Positions 47,757 through 57,325 are shown, counted from the first letter of the stretch. The stretch is 64,000 nucleotides of DNA from JAIQET01 sp035542575 (GCA_035542575.1 DATKLE010000046.1:36222-100221); one strand, 5' to 3'. Notes: generated by a model not told the origin, from the sequence alone. Program-made: numbers and translations.

Positions 47757-49204
47757 CGCCCCACCCCCAGCTTGTCGCGCGCGGCAGCGAGTCCGGAGGC
47801 GACCGAGTTGGCGATGAGGTCCTGGTAGGCGGTGGAATTCAGCGCGGTGACATCGTCGGCGGGGGGAGCGACCTCCAGCGCCACCGCCGCGGCGATGATG
47901 TTATTCAAGGGACGCAAGGGGGCGATCAAGCTACGCACCGGAACCTGACGCTTTTGAAACTCTGCGGCCAAAACGGCTTCTGCAGATTGACTCGCCGCGT
48001 AGGACACCGATTGAGCCGTGTCCCAGTTCAGAAACGGTCCCCGGGCGTCTCCCACTGGTGGGACCAGGGCGGTGTAGAGACGGACCCCGTGGCCCTGGGA
48101 TGAGGCATGCAGGCAAATGTAGATGGCGGGATGGGCGGTGTTGGCCATACTGGCGCGCTGGTCAAGAGTCAACGTGATGTCCCCGTCACGAATCAGCAGC
48201 GTAGTGAAGGAGTGACTCTCCAGTTCCTGCCGCAATCGCCGGGCAAACGCCAGGGTGACATCCTTTTCCGCCAGTTGGTCGGTCAGCGCGGCGCCTCGCT
48301 CATCGCCTCCGTGGCTGGCATCCACCACGGCGAAGTAGCTGCGAGCCCCTGGGACTGCTGGGCCGGGGGGCGTGGCGAGCGGGGCAGGCGACCCGGGCGT
48401 TGAAGTTGCTGCCGGAGTTGACTGGGCGGAAGGTTGGGGGGCCGGAGCAATCGTGATCGTTCGGCCATCGTTGCTGAAACTGGCGAACAGCGGCACCGTC
48501 CCCGCGACCGTGATCTCCGCGACGCCGTTGCTTTCCTGGTAGTTGGCGGATGGAATGGTCTTGTTATCGAAGGTGAGGTTCAGCGAGCCCGGGGGAACCA
48601 GCGGCTCATGGGTGAACACCATGCGCAATTTTCCCGGCTCGGTCGCAATCATGGGATTCACCGGCGCGGTGAAGTCCAGGACCAGGGTAGGCGGGGCGGC
48701 TTTCATCACTTGGGCAGTGAAGTGGACCGCGACATTGCCCACGAACAGGCGGCGTGAGGTCTCATGAAAAGTGACCGGACCCCCGAGAAAGCGTGGCAGC
48801 AGAGTGGCGAGCGCGGCCAGGGGCACCAAGCCGCGGCCGTTCTCCATCAGAAACTTGGCGGGCAGATCAAAGTCGCGGCCACGAACCCGGACACGGGTCT
48901 TGCCGGACGTGAACTCGCCGTCCACATCGTTGTACTTGACTTTCCAACGCCGGCCCTCGGTCTTGGACACTACTGTGCCTAAGGGCTCGAGTAGCTCGAA
49001 CAGCCCGACGTAGTCGCGACCGTCATGCTCAATCACGGGAAGCGAGTAGTTAGCGGCGGTGGAGTAAATCGTGATTCGCTTCTCGTCTGAGGCGGCGAAA
49101 AGGAGAAAAGTGGAGAGAAGCACAAGGGCGAAGACAATGGCCAGCAGTTCGAACCAGGGGGTCCGAGGCGCGGCAGTGGCCTGGTCTTGAGTTGAAGGGG
49201 GCAA
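47753..49204 (-). CDS. N-acetylmuramoyl-L-alanine amidase (Amidase_3 type)
   Basis: This 483-residue protein has an N-terminal membrane helix and an AMIN-like or copper-amine-oxidase-like N-terminal region (YSLPVIEHDGRDYVGLFELLEPLG). The C-terminal Amidase_3 domain carries the zinc ligands His (VVDASHGGDERG), Glu (LAEKDVTLAF) and His (IYICLHASS), and the catalytic Glu (AVALEVAPP). It cleaves the amide bond between MurNAc and the peptide stem. The ligand context is somewhat divergent from AmiC (DASHGG instead of DPGHGG). A Pro/Ala/Ser linker separates the domains. It overlaps the GerMN gene. Confidence 0.88.
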   Translation of the reverse strand: MPPSTQDQATAAPRTPWFELLAIVFALVLLSTFLLFAASDEKRITIYSTAANYSLPVIEHDGRDYVGLFELLEPLGTVVSKTEGRRWKVKYNDVDGEFTSGKTRVRVRGRDFDLPAKFLMENGRGLVPLAALATLLPRFLGGPVTFHETSRRLFVGNVAVHFTAQVMKAAPPTLVLDFTAPVNPMIATEPGKLRMVFTHEPLVPPGSLNLTFDNKTIPSANYQESNGVAEITVAGTVPLFASFSNDGRTITIAPAPQPSAQSTPAATSTPGSPAPLATPPGPAVPGARSYFAVVDASHGGDERGAALTDQLAEKDVTLAFARRLRQELESHSFTTLLIRDGDITLTLDQRASMANTAHPAIYICLHASSQGHGVRLYTALVPPVGDARGPFLNWDTAQSVSYAASQSAEAVLAAEFQKRQVPVRSLIAPLRPLNNIIAAAVALEVAPPADDVTALNSTAYQDLIANSVASGLAAARDKLGVGR

Positions 49205-49274
49205 GCTCGCAATCTTACCTCAGAGGGTAAGGGGTTGGCGTCAGATCGCAGGTTTAGTCGTGCGGCTCCCGGAT

Positions 49275-49320
49275 CTTGGCCGGGACCCGGTTCTTAGATA
49301 CCGGCACTCGGTTCTCAGCG
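49275..49320. repeat. Direct repeat CCCGGTTCTTAG / CTCGGTTCTCAG
   Basis: Within the 128-base spacer between the amidase and DUF1015 genes two related 12-base units occur, the second within CGGCACTCGGTTCTCAG. They resemble the repeat copies at 40046 and 54063. No gene lies in this spacer. Confidence 0.45.
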
Positions 49321-49332
49321 AGAAGGATGGCA

Positions 49333-50688
49333 CTACTCCAGGGCGTAGATGGCAAGACCGCTGAGAAGCTTGGGATAGAAGTCCGTGGACTTCTGGGGCA
49401 GTACCTCTCCGGCGAAGGCGATGTCGCGCACCTGTTGCATGCGGACGGGGTTCATGAGGAAGGCGACGTTGGCGGTGCCGCTGCGCACCCGGTCCAGGGC
49501 CTCTGCCGTATCGCGAAGGTAGCTGATGTTCTGCTGATTGCGGATGGCTTCTTCCGAAATGCCCAGGACGCCTTGCAGGAGGCATCGGTGTAATTGGACT
49601 ACATCCAGCGATTGCTGACGCAATGACAGATCGGCAAGCAGATTGGACCCAATGGCTTTGGGAGTGTCGAAGAGAAAGGCCCGATCGGCAGTGACCGCCA
49701 GTAATGCGGTTCCCATGTGTCCGGCCTCGCGCAAGATGGCGTTGGCGCGAAGGGCGTCGATGCCGGAGTCCACCTCTTCCACACTGAAGTAGACGCGGGC
49801 CCCGTCGCGCAGGGCATCGGATGAGAACGACTCCAGCCCATGCACTACGCGATGGCCGGGCAGAATCACCAGGCCGGGGCTGTCCATGTTGACGAAGGTC
49901 ATCATCACCAGTTCGTAGGGAGCATCTTCGGGCTCGGTGGAACGCACCCAGGGGCTGGTTGAGGAACGCTCACGCGGGATTCCTGGCGCCGACCCGCTGG
50001 CGTCCCGGCGTTCGTTGCGGTAGTTCAGCGCAGTTTCATAGCGATGATGGCCATCAGCGATGATGAGTTTCTTGTCGCGCATCTTGCCCCGAACCAGGTT
50101 GATGAGGCTGGAGTCGGCGGTTCTCCAGACCTGGTGGAGGACGCCATAAGGGTCGCGGGTCTCCATGTCGGGCGCGGCCGCCGGTGCCAGCAGGCTGTCA
50201 ATCTCACCAGCAGGATCGCTGTAGAGCATGAAGAGCTGTCCGAAGTGGGCGCGGGTGGCGCGCAGCAGCTCCAGGCGGTCGGCCTTGGGCTTGGCCAAGG
50301 TCAACTCGTGGCGGAAGACGGTCCCCGCGGAGTAATCCTCAATCCGGCCAAGGGCGATAAAGCCACGGCGCTCCAGTTCAGCCTTCCCACCGGGAACGGT
50401 AAAACGCTGGACGTACAAGTATATGCAGGGTTGGGGGTCCTGCAGGAAGATGCCTTGGCGGCGCCAGTCGCGGAAGTAGGCGGCCGCCCGGGTATAGCGG
50501 TTCTCCTCGGGGGTGTCGGCGGGCTCCACTTTTCCCAGGATGATCCGGACGAGATTATAGGGACTGGCGGCGTAGTACTGGGCTTGCATCTCGGGAGTGA
50601 TCTTGTCGTAGGGCTGGGTAACCACTTGTGTCAGCGAAACCCGGGAGGGGTCGTAACGAAGGGCGCGGAATGGTGCAATATGAGCCAT
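49333..50688 (-). CDS. DUF1015 family protein
   Basis: This 451-residue protein matches DUF1015: it begins PFRALRYDPS, has QPYDKITPEMQAQY, the family hallmark LIIADGHHRYETALNYRNE, and MMTFVNMDSPGLVILPGHRV. The IADGHHRYE motif resembles a catalytic or metal site, but the family reaction is unknown. Members are often near serine/2-hydroxyacid metabolism genes in other bacteria. Here the gene is divergent from a VWA gene. Confidence 0.9.
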   Translation of the reverse strand: MAHIAPFRALRYDPSRVSLTQVVTQPYDKITPEMQAQYYAASPYNLVRIILGKVEPADTPEENRYTRAAAYFRDWRRQGIFLQDPQPCIYLYVQRFTVPGGKAELERRGFIALGRIEDYSAGTVFRHELTLAKPKADRLELLRATRAHFGQLFMLYSDPAGEIDSLLAPAAAPDMETRDPYGVLHQVWRTADSSLINLVRGKMRDKKLIIADGHHRYETALNYRNERRDASGSAPGIPRERSSTSPWVRSTEPEDAPYELVMMTFVNMDSPGLVILPGHRVVHGLESFSSDALRDGARVYFSVEEVDSGIDALRANAILREAGHMGTALLAVTADRAFLFDTPKAIGSNLLADLSLRQQSLDVVQLHRCLLQGVLGISEEAIRNQQNISYLRDTAEALDRVRSGTANVAFLMNPVRMQQVRDIAFAGEVLPQKSTDFYPKLLSGLAIYALE

Positions 50689-50858
50689 TTAGGGGCGCCG
50701 GGAAATTGTAACAAGAGCGTTTCTTCCTTGCCGGGCGCGGGCCGAAAAGAGCGCAGAATGGGCAAACTCTTGCGCACCGCCAGCCATCAAAGGGTACGGA
50801 TAAAAAGCCTGACAACAGCCCCGAACGGCTGTGGTAGTATCGCAGCAATGAGGTCACT

Positions 50859-51956
50859 ATGGCCCGCCACCGTGGGTCATCTCTCTCCGAGATTCTAGCC
50901 CGGCTCCTCAACTCGGCCCCATCCCGGACCCGGAAAGGTGCTGTGCGGCCTGGCCCAAACCTGGCTTGGCTGTGTTGCCTGCTCCTGGTGTTCGCAGTGA
51001 GCGGCTTTGCGTCGCCCGCTTCGGCGCAGGACACGGTCGACGATGTGCACATCAAGCCGCGCATTGCCCCGCCCGAGCCCAAGATCACGGACAGCATTGC
51101 TCCCTCTCTCCGGAGCCACACCAAGCCCTTCAAGGTGGATGTGGACCTGGTTCTGGTGCCGGTGACCATTACCGATCCTATGAACCGCCTGGTGACAGGC
51201 TTGGACAAAGATAATTTCGCGTTGTTTGAAGGGAAGGACCAGCAGGAGATCAGGCACTTTTCCAGCGAGGACGCGCCGGTGTCACTGGGAGTGATCTTTG
51301 ACATGAGCGGGAGCATGGGCAGCAAGATTGAACGCGCGCGGGAAGCGGTGGTGGAGTTCTTCAAAACGGCCAATCCGCAGGACGAGTTCTTCATGATTAC
51401 GTTCGCGGACAAGCCGGAAGAAATTTCCGACTTCACCCAATCGGTGGAGGACATTCAGGGCAAGCTGGTGTACACCATTCCCAAAGGCCGCACGGCATTG
51501 CTGGATGCGATTTATCTGGGCATCAGCAAAATGCGGCAGGCGAAGTATCCGAAGAAGGCGCTACTGATCATCTCCGACGGAGGCGACAATCACAGCCGGT
51601 ACACCGAGGGAGAAATCAAATCACTGGTGAAGGAAGCCGACACCCTGATCTATGCCATTGGCATCTATGATCGCTATTTCCCCACCGAGGAAGAGAGGCT
51701 GGGCCCCACTTTGTTGAGCGAGATTGCGGAACTGACGGGGGGACGCGCGTTTACCATCGACAACCCGAACGACTTGGCGGATGTGGCCACAAAAATTGGC
51801 ATCGAGCTACGCAACCAATACGTGCTGGGATACCGTCCAAAGAACCCGACGCACGACGGCAAATGGCGTAAGATAAAAGTGAAATTGATTCCGCCCAAAG
51901 GATTGCCGCCGCTTCGCGTATATGCCAAGACGGGTTATTATGCGCCTTCGGAATAG
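50859..51956 (+). CDS. Secreted VWA-domain protein (acidobacterial VWFA-related)
   Basis: This 365-residue protein has a signal peptide (LAWLCCLLLVFAVSGFASPASA) preceded by about 35 polar residues. Next come the family-typical VDLVLVPVTITDPMNRLV and FALFEGKDQQEIRHF, then a VWA domain with the metal-site motif DMSGSMGSK and IISDGGDNHSRYTEGEI. It closely resembles the protein at 43962 over the whole length. A GAGGT box lies four bases before the ATG. The next VWA gene starts inside its last codons. Confidence 0.89.
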   Translation: MARHRGSSLSEILARLLNSAPSRTRKGAVRPGPNLAWLCCLLLVFAVSGFASPASAQDTVDDVHIKPRIAPPEPKITDSIAPSLRSHTKPFKVDVDLVLVPVTITDPMNRLVTGLDKDNFALFEGKDQQEIRHFSSEDAPVSLGVIFDMSGSMGSKIERAREAVVEFFKTANPQDEFFMITFADKPEEISDFTQSVEDIQGKLVYTIPKGRTALLDAIYLGISKMRQAKYPKKALLIISDGGDNHSRYTEGEIKSLVKEADTLIYAIGIYDRYFPTEEERLGPTLLSEIAELTGGRAFTIDNPNDLADVATKIGIELRNQYVLGYRPKNPTHDGKWRKIKVKLIPPKGLPPLRVYAKTGYYAPSE

Positions 51957-53037
51957 CGCTGTTCTGATCCTGCTGGTCATCTTATTCTTCTGCATCGGGA
52001 CGGGGGCCCAAAATACCACCCCGCAGGATTCGTCCCCCGGCAATCCTTCCCAGCCGTCGGCAGACACTGCGAACCCACCGGCCTCGCCGGCCCCGCCCGG
52101 ACAACCGGGGACCGTTCAGGGGCAACAACCGCCGGCGCCGTCCCAGAACCAGAGCCAACCGCCCGCCGGCCAGGCACCGCAAAGCAGCGACAGTGGAGTT
52201 TTCGTTTTCAAGACCCAGGTCGAAGAGGTGGTTCTGCACGCTACCGTGGTGGACGACAAGCAGCGCATGGTTACCGGCCTGGACCGCAATGCCTTCACGG
52301 TATTCGAGGATGGCAAGCCGCAGAAGATCACCTCCTTCCGCCACGAGGACATCCCGGTTTCGATGGGCATCGTAATCGACAACTCCGGCTCCATGCGCGA
52401 GAAGCGCGACAAGGTCAACAAGGCTGCGTTGAACCTGGTGAGGTCCAGCAACCCGCAGGATGAAGTCTGCGTAGTCAATTTCAACGACGAGTACTACCTG
52501 GACCAGCCCTTCACCAGCAACATTGCTTTGCTGAAGGAAGCGCTCGAGAAGTACGAGACGCGAGGCGGTACGGCGCTCTATGACGCGGTGGTGGCGACCT
52601 CGGATGAACTAAGAAAACACGCCCGCCTACAGAAGAAAGTGTTGTTCGTGGTGACCGACGGAGAAGACAATGCCAGCCGGGAATCGCTGGAGCAGGCGGT
52701 GCAGCGGTTGTCGGAGGAGAACGGACCCACGGTATATGCCATCGGGATACTGGGCGAAGAAAGAGCCCGGCGGGCGCGGCGAGCGTTGCAAACCATGGCC
52801 GAACGGACCGGGGGAATCGCGTTCTTGCCAAAGACCAGCGACGAAGTAGACCAGATCAGCCGGACGATCGCGCACGACATCCGCAATCAGTACACTCTCG
52901 GATACAAGCCCTCGACGCCAAAGAATGTGGGCGGGTATCGCACCATCAGGGTGGAAGCCAAAGCGGCCGGGCACGGCAAGCTGACGGTTCGCACCCGTAG
53001 TGGCTACTATCCCGGCCAGGAGCGTGCCGCGAATTAG
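51940..53037 (+). CDS. Secreted VWA-domain protein (acidobacterial VWFA-related), Pro/Gln-rich
   Basis: This 365-residue protein has a signal peptide (MRLRNSAVLILLVILFFCIG), then a Pro/Gln/Ser-rich stretch (about residues 22-80). A VWA domain follows with DNSGSMREKRDK, VVTDGEDNASRESLEQ and QYTLGYKPST. It is more distant from the other two copies. The ATG at 51940 overlaps the previous stop by 17 bases; an ATG at 51922 is also in frame. The two genes form an overlapping pair and are presumably made together. Confidence 0.88.
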   Translation: MRLRNSAVLILLVILFFCIGTGAQNTTPQDSSPGNPSQPSADTANPPASPAPPGQPGTVQGQQPPAPSQNQSQPPAGQAPQSSDSGVFVFKTQVEEVVLHATVVDDKQRMVTGLDRNAFTVFEDGKPQKITSFRHEDIPVSMGIVIDNSGSMREKRDKVNKAALNLVRSSNPQDEVCVVNFNDEYYLDQPFTSNIALLKEALEKYETRGGTALYDAVVATSDELRKHARLQKKVLFVVTDGEDNASRESLEQAVQRLSEENGPTVYAIGILGEERARRARRALQTMAERTGGIAFLPKTSDEVDQISRTIAHDIRNQYTLGYKPSTPKNVGGYRTIRVEAKAAGHGKLTVRTRSGYYPGQERAAN

Positions 53038-53112
53038 TGCCTTGCCCCACAGCACCGGTGACCTCGGATAATTGACGCTCTTGCCTCTGCTTCCGTACTC
53101 TGTACAGTGCGA

Positions 53113-54060
53113 ATGAAAACGATCGAGGGGACCCGTCTGCGCGTCGCCGATGACATTACCCAACTGGTCGGCGAGACCCCCATTCTCCAATTGAAGCGAA
53201 TTGTTCCGGAGGGTTCGGCGGAGGTGTACGCCAAGTTGGAATACCTGAACCCCGGGGGGAGCGTGAAGGACCGGGCGGCCATCGGGATGATTCGCCGGGC
53301 CGAGGAAGAAAGGCGCCTGCACCCGGGCGGTACCATCGTGGAGGCGACCGCAGGCAACACCGGGATCGGGCTGGCGCTGATCGGCGTGAATCGTGGCTAT
53401 AAGGTGGCGCTGTTCGTGCCGGAGAAGTTTTCCGAGGAAAAAGTCATGATCATGCGGGCCCTCGGCGCCGAGGTGACGCGCACACCGGACGACGAGGGCA
53501 TGCAAGGGGCAATCAATCGGGCCAAAGCGCTGGCCGCGCGCGATCCCAACGCGTTCATGGTCGGACAATTCGAAAATCCCGCCAACCCTGATTACCACTA
53601 CGAGACCACCGCCCGCGAAATGTTCGACCAGATGGAAGGCCGTCTCGATGCCGTTGTCATTGGTGCGGGTACGGCGGGGACCTTCACCGGGATCGCGCGG
53701 TACGTGAAGGAACGGCTGCCCAAGGCGCTGGCGGTGGCGGTAGAGACGCAGGGCTCGGTGCTGGGCGGCGGCAAACCGGGAAAGCACAAAGTCGAGGGCA
53801 TTGGGTCGAGCTTTGTTCCCAAGAACTTTGACCGCTCAGTGTGTGACGAAGTCATCATGGTGACCGATCCGCAAGCGTTCGGCATGGTGAAGGAGTTGGC
53901 GGCGCAGGAGGGTGTACTGGCGGGCTCCAGCAGCGGCGCCAACGTCTTTGCCTCCCTGCAAATAGCCAAGCGGCTGGGCCCGGGGAAGCGCGTGGTGACC
54001 ATGATTCCGGATTCGGCAGAACGGTATCTGTCGAAGAAAATTTTTGACGGTGGGGTGTAA
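53113..54060 (+). CDS. Cysteine synthase / cystathionine beta-synthase family protein
   Basis: This 315-residue PLP enzyme has LVGETPILQLKRI, the PLP-lysine motif NPGGSVKDRAAIGM, the loop EATAGNTGIGLAL, the phosphate cup GAGTAGTFTG and SSSGANVFASLQIAKRL. This matches CysK and the catalytic core of cystathionine beta-synthase. The neighbouring cystathionine lyase/synthase gene, 112 bases downstream, suggests a transsulfuration pair. It starts at ATG 53113 or GTG 53107. Confidence 0.88.
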   Translation: MKTIEGTRLRVADDITQLVGETPILQLKRIVPEGSAEVYAKLEYLNPGGSVKDRAAIGMIRRAEEERRLHPGGTIVEATAGNTGIGLALIGVNRGYKVALFVPEKFSEEKVMIMRALGAEVTRTPDDEGMQGAINRAKALAARDPNAFMVGQFENPANPDYHYETTAREMFDQMEGRLDAVVIGAGTAGTFTGIARYVKERLPKALAVAVETQGSVLGGGKPGKHKVEGIGSSFVPKNFDRSVCDEVIMVTDPQAFGMVKELAAQEGVLAGSSSGANVFASLQIAKRLGPGKRVVTMIPDSAERYLSKKIFDGGV

Positions 54061-54062
54061 GA

Positions 54063-54162
54063 GCAGCATTCAGCACTCAGCATTCAACACTCAGGCAAAC
54101 CTGGTTCCATGCCACATTGACGGGGTCTTGCGGGGGCTGACTGCTGAGTGCTGAGTGCTCGA
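54063..54162. repeat. CAGCACTCAG / CTGAGTGCTG repeats between cysK-like and metB-like genes
   Basis: At 54063-54094 AGCATTCAGCACTCAGCATTCAACACTCAG consists of related 9- to 10-base units in sequence. The complementary sense (GACTGCTGAGTGCTGAGTGCTC) appears at 54139-54160, so the two arms can form a long hairpin in this 112-base spacer. Related sequences lie at 40046-40183 and 49275-49320. Confidence 0.6.
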
Positions 54163-54172
54163 CACAGACATC

Positions 54173-55333
54173 ATGCCTAAGCAAGACAAGCCAGCAGGAT
54201 TTGCCACTCGCGCGATTCACGTCGGGCAGGAGCCCGATCCCCTGACCGGCGCGGTGACAGTGCCCATCTACCCAACCTCCACCTACGTCCAGGAAGAACT
54301 GGGGAAGCACAAGGGCTACGAATACTCGCGTGTATCCAATCCCACGCGCACCCGGCTGGAGCAGAACCTGGCGGCGCTCGAAGGCGGGACTGGATCATGC
54401 GTGTTTGCCAGCGGCATGGCGGCCATCAATGCCATTGCCACTATGTGCAAGTCGGGCGATCACGTGGTGTGCGGCAACGATCTCTACGGCGGGGTGCCGC
54501 GGTTGTTCAATCAGGTGTGGGCCGATTTGGGCTTGGAATTCACCTATGTGGATACGTCCGATGTAAAGAATGTCGAGCGGGCGATTCGCAAGAACACCCG
54601 CATGGCATATATCGAGACGCCCACCAACCCGCTGATGACGCTGAGCGATATCCGGGCCATCAGCGAGGTGTGCCATCGAAGGAAAATCGAGCTGGCGGTG
54701 GACAACACCTTCATGTCCCCGTATTTCCAGCAGCCGATTGCGCTGGGTGCGGACATGGTGGTGCACTCGACCACCAAGTTCCTCAACGGGCACAGCGATG
54801 GTCTTGGCGGAGTGGTGGTGTGCACCCGGCCGGAGCAGGTGGAGAAGCTGGCCTTTCTGCAAAAGGCCGCGGGAGCGATACTCTCGCCCTTTGAGTGCTG
54901 GCTGGTGCTGCGCGGGGTGAAGACCCTGGCGGTCCGCATGGAGCAGCACGATTGCAACGGCCGGCGGGTAGCGGAGTTTCTCGCGAAACACAAGAAGGTC
55001 AAGAAGGTCTTTTATCCCGGCCTGGCGGAGCATCCGCAGCACGAGCTGGCGAAGCGGCAGATGAGCGGCTTCGGCTCGATGATTACCTTTGAGACCGGCT
55101 CGCGCTCGAACGCCAACAAGATGCTGAAGAACGTGCGCGTGTGCTCGCTGGGCGAGTCGCTGGGCGGGGTGGAGACGCTGATCTCGCACCCGGCGACCAT
55201 GACCCACGCGGCCCTGGGGGAGAAGGGGCGCGCCGCGATCGGCATCACCGACGGCATGGTGCGGATTTCGGTGGGTATTGAGGACGTGGACGACATCATT
55301 GCGGATCTGGACGCAGCGCTGGGGGCGATGTAG
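54173..55333 (+). CDS. Cystathionine gamma-lyase/gamma-synthase (trans-sulfuration PLP enzyme)
   Basis: This 386-residue Cys/Met-metabolism PLP enzyme has FATRAIHVGQEPDP, YEYSRVSNPTRTRLE, SGMAAINAI, AVDNTFMSPYFQQP, the PLP-lysine in VVHSTTKFLNGHSD, and SLGGVETLISHPATMTHA. Gamma-synthase and gamma-lyase cannot be told apart by eye. The upstream CBS/CysK-like gene favours reverse transsulfuration (lyase). The ATG at 54173 is preferred over a GTG at 54155 that lies in repeat DNA. Confidence 0.9.
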   Translation: MPKQDKPAGFATRAIHVGQEPDPLTGAVTVPIYPTSTYVQEELGKHKGYEYSRVSNPTRTRLEQNLAALEGGTGSCVFASGMAAINAIATMCKSGDHVVCGNDLYGGVPRLFNQVWADLGLEFTYVDTSDVKNVERAIRKNTRMAYIETPTNPLMTLSDIRAISEVCHRRKIELAVDNTFMSPYFQQPIALGADMVVHSTTKFLNGHSDGLGGVVVCTRPEQVEKLAFLQKAAGAILSPFECWLVLRGVKTLAVRMEQHDCNGRRVAEFLAKHKKVKKVFYPGLAEHPQHELAKRQMSGFGSMITFETGSRSNANKMLKNVRVCSLGESLGGVETLISHPATMTHAALGEKGRAAIGITDGMVRISVGIEDVDDIIADLDAALGAM

Positions 55334-55474
55334 GCTGCGGTATCCGTAACCGTCTTGATACCTGAAGAGGCCACGGCGGCAGAACGTCCATGCGAGATTT
55401 CAGCAGCACAACAGCCGAGACATGACGCATCGAGACACTTATGCTCAGCACGCAATCAGTAGCGTGGTAGCACT

Positions 55475-55954
55475 ATGCAGACGTTGAATGTTGGCGCAGG
55501 TCGAACCGACGCAGAGTACAAAGCAGCTGAGGAGCAGCGGCGCGCCGACTTGCTTGCCGACAGCCGAAGCGATGCGAACTACTTCTTCTGGGCTGCGGGC
55601 CTAGCTGCGCTCGGCACCGGACTGTTTCCGGTGCGCTTGAACGTTCTTGTCAGCATTGGTGTAGTTGACCTGCTGACCTTCTATGGCAGGCCACTCGGTC
55701 CTCTTTATCCACTTGCGGTGTACGGGATGGCGTGCATGTGGCTAGTTGTCATGCTAGGGCTGGGATTTGCCGCGCGCAGGGGCCATCGTTGGGCGTTCCT
55801 GGCTGGCATGCTTCTGTATGGAGTTGACATGATCGCCCTCATGATGATGTTCTCCCTGTGGGCATTCGGGATCCATGCTTTCTTCGTGCTTAAGTGGTTC
55901 CAAGGACAAAGAGCACTGAAAGAACTTAACGAAACGAATGTCTCGACCTCCTGA
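55475..55954 (+). CDS. Hypothetical four-helix membrane protein
   Basis: This 159-residue protein has a charged N-terminus (about 35 residues) and four hydrophobic helices (about 37-58, 63-85, 88-110, 118-142). Its C-terminal tail reads LKWFQGQRALKELNE. The last helices resemble small uncharacterised membrane proteins common in bacteria. It stands alone; no cofactor or catalytic motif is seen. Confidence 0.65.
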   Translation: MQTLNVGAGRTDAEYKAAEEQRRADLLADSRSDANYFFWAAGLAALGTGLFPVRLNVLVSIGVVDLLTFYGRPLGPLYPLAVYGMACMWLVVMLGLGFAARRGHRWAFLAGMLLYGVDMIALMMMFSLWAFGIHAFFVLKWFQGQRALKELNETNVSTS

Positions 55955-56110
55955 GAACAGTAAAGGCTGGGAGATAGCTTCCGTTTGGGTCGGGTAGAGG
56001 GCACATTTGCGAAGAATTGCTAACACGCCAGCACTCGCACCCTGTCCCCAGTCATCTCGCGAGACGGTAGCCAGTGATCCGCTCCATTTTCCTTGCTATC
56101 CTCTCCCCGC

Positions 56111-56902
56111 ATGACTTCCGCGTCGCGCGAGTGGGATTCCTCCGCCTATCATCGCCTTTCCGGGCCGCAGCTGAGTTGGGGCAAGAAGGTGCTGGCCCGC
56201 GTGCGACTGCGCGGCGATGAGACGCTGCTCGATGCGGGCTGCGGCACCGGACGGCTCACCGGGGATTTACTGCAGGCTCTGCCGCGCGGTGGGGTGGTGG
56301 CGGTTGACCTGTCGCAAAACATGCTGCGCACCGCGCGCGAGCAACTCGGCCCGCAGTTTGGCGAGCAGGTGCGGTTTGTCGCAGCCGATCTGCAGGACCT
56401 TCCTTTCGATCAGGCTTTTGACGGAATCTTCAGCACGGCGGCATTTCACTGGGTACTGGACCATGACAAGCTGTTCCGCAGCTTGTACGGCGCGTTGCGG
56501 CCCGGAGGATGGCTGCGGGCGCAGTGCGGCGGCGGACCGAACTTGGAGCGATTGCGCCGGAGGATGGCGGTGTTGGCAGCCAGCCCGAGGTATGCGCGGT
56601 TCCTGGGCGGGTTTGCCGAGCCGTGGACTTATTCCGACGCGAAGACGGCGGCGGAGCGCTTGCGCCGGGCCGGATTCCTCAACGTGGAGACGGGACTCGA
56701 GCCGGCGTTAACCGTGTTTGATAACGCAGCGAAATTCTCCGAGTTTGTGCGCACGGTGATTCTGCATCGCCACTTGGAGCGCATCCCGGATGCCGGGTTG
56801 CGCGATGAGTTCGTGGAAGAACTCACCCGGCAGGCGGCAGAGGATGATCCTCCTTATTCGTTGGACTACTGGCGGCTGAATCTGAGTGGGGATGTGGCGT
56901 AG
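56111..56902 (+). CDS. SAM-dependent methyltransferase (class I)
   Basis: This 263-residue methyltransferase has motif I LLDAGCGTGRLTGDLL, motif II VVAVDLSQNML, and FDGIFSTAAFHWV, typical of class I enzymes. It resembles trans-aconitate methyltransferase or ubiquinone/menaquinone-type enzymes, but its substrate is unknown. The ATG at 56111 is preferred over a TTG at 56093. Confidence 0.87.
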   Translation: MTSASREWDSSAYHRLSGPQLSWGKKVLARVRLRGDETLLDAGCGTGRLTGDLLQALPRGGVVAVDLSQNMLRTAREQLGPQFGEQVRFVAADLQDLPFDQAFDGIFSTAAFHWVLDHDKLFRSLYGALRPGGWLRAQCGGGPNLERLRRRMAVLAASPRYARFLGGFAEPWTYSDAKTAAERLRRAGFLNVETGLEPALTVFDNAAKFSEFVRTVILHRHLERIPDAGLRDEFVEELTRQAAEDDPPYSLDYWRLNLSGDVA

Positions 56903-57007
56903 GAGACATTCCGGTTGGCGACTTCTCGATAGCACGCGGCGACAGACTGGGAGAATTCCCTGCAAACAAGGTGCGGCGAAGGATGACAGCGTTGAGTTGC
57001 TGTTCAC

Positions 57008-57325
57008 TCATTCCACGGACTCTTCCAGCCACTTCAGATAGGCCGGGGAACCGCCATCAATCGCCAGGGAAATGCACTCCGGCAGTTCATAGGAATGCAA
57101 TTCCTTGATCGTGTCGCGGACGCGGTCGAAGGCGGAGCTGGTGGTCTTGATTATGAGCAACCATTCCTGAGCTTCTTCGATCGTGCCCTGCCAGCGATAC
57201 ACGGACTCCAGCTGCGGGACCAGGTTCACGCAGGCGGCCAAGCGGCGTTCGACCAGGGCGCGGGCGATCTTGCGGGCTTCTTCCCTGGAGGAGGCGGTAG
57301 TCAGGACGAGCCTGTTATTGGTCAT
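57008..57325 (-). CDS. cutA: CutA-like divalent-cation tolerance protein
   Basis: This 105-residue protein matches CutA: TTASSREEARKIARALVERRLAACVNLVP, VYRWQGTIEEAQEWLLIIKT and HSYELPECISLAID. CutA trimers resemble PII proteins and have been linked to copper tolerance; the real function is unsettled. It ends 105 bases from the methyltransferase gene and is convergent with it. Confidence 0.93.
   Translation of the reverse strand: MTNNRLVLTTASSREEARKIARALVERRLAACVNLVPQLESVYRWQGTIEEAQEWLLIIKTTSSAFDRVRDTIKELHSYELPECISLAIDGGSPAYLKWLEESVE

Noticed and set aside
53038..53112. SAM or other riboswitch ahead of the transsulfuration genes
   Set aside because: The spacer is too short (75 bases) and shows no conserved riboswitch core.
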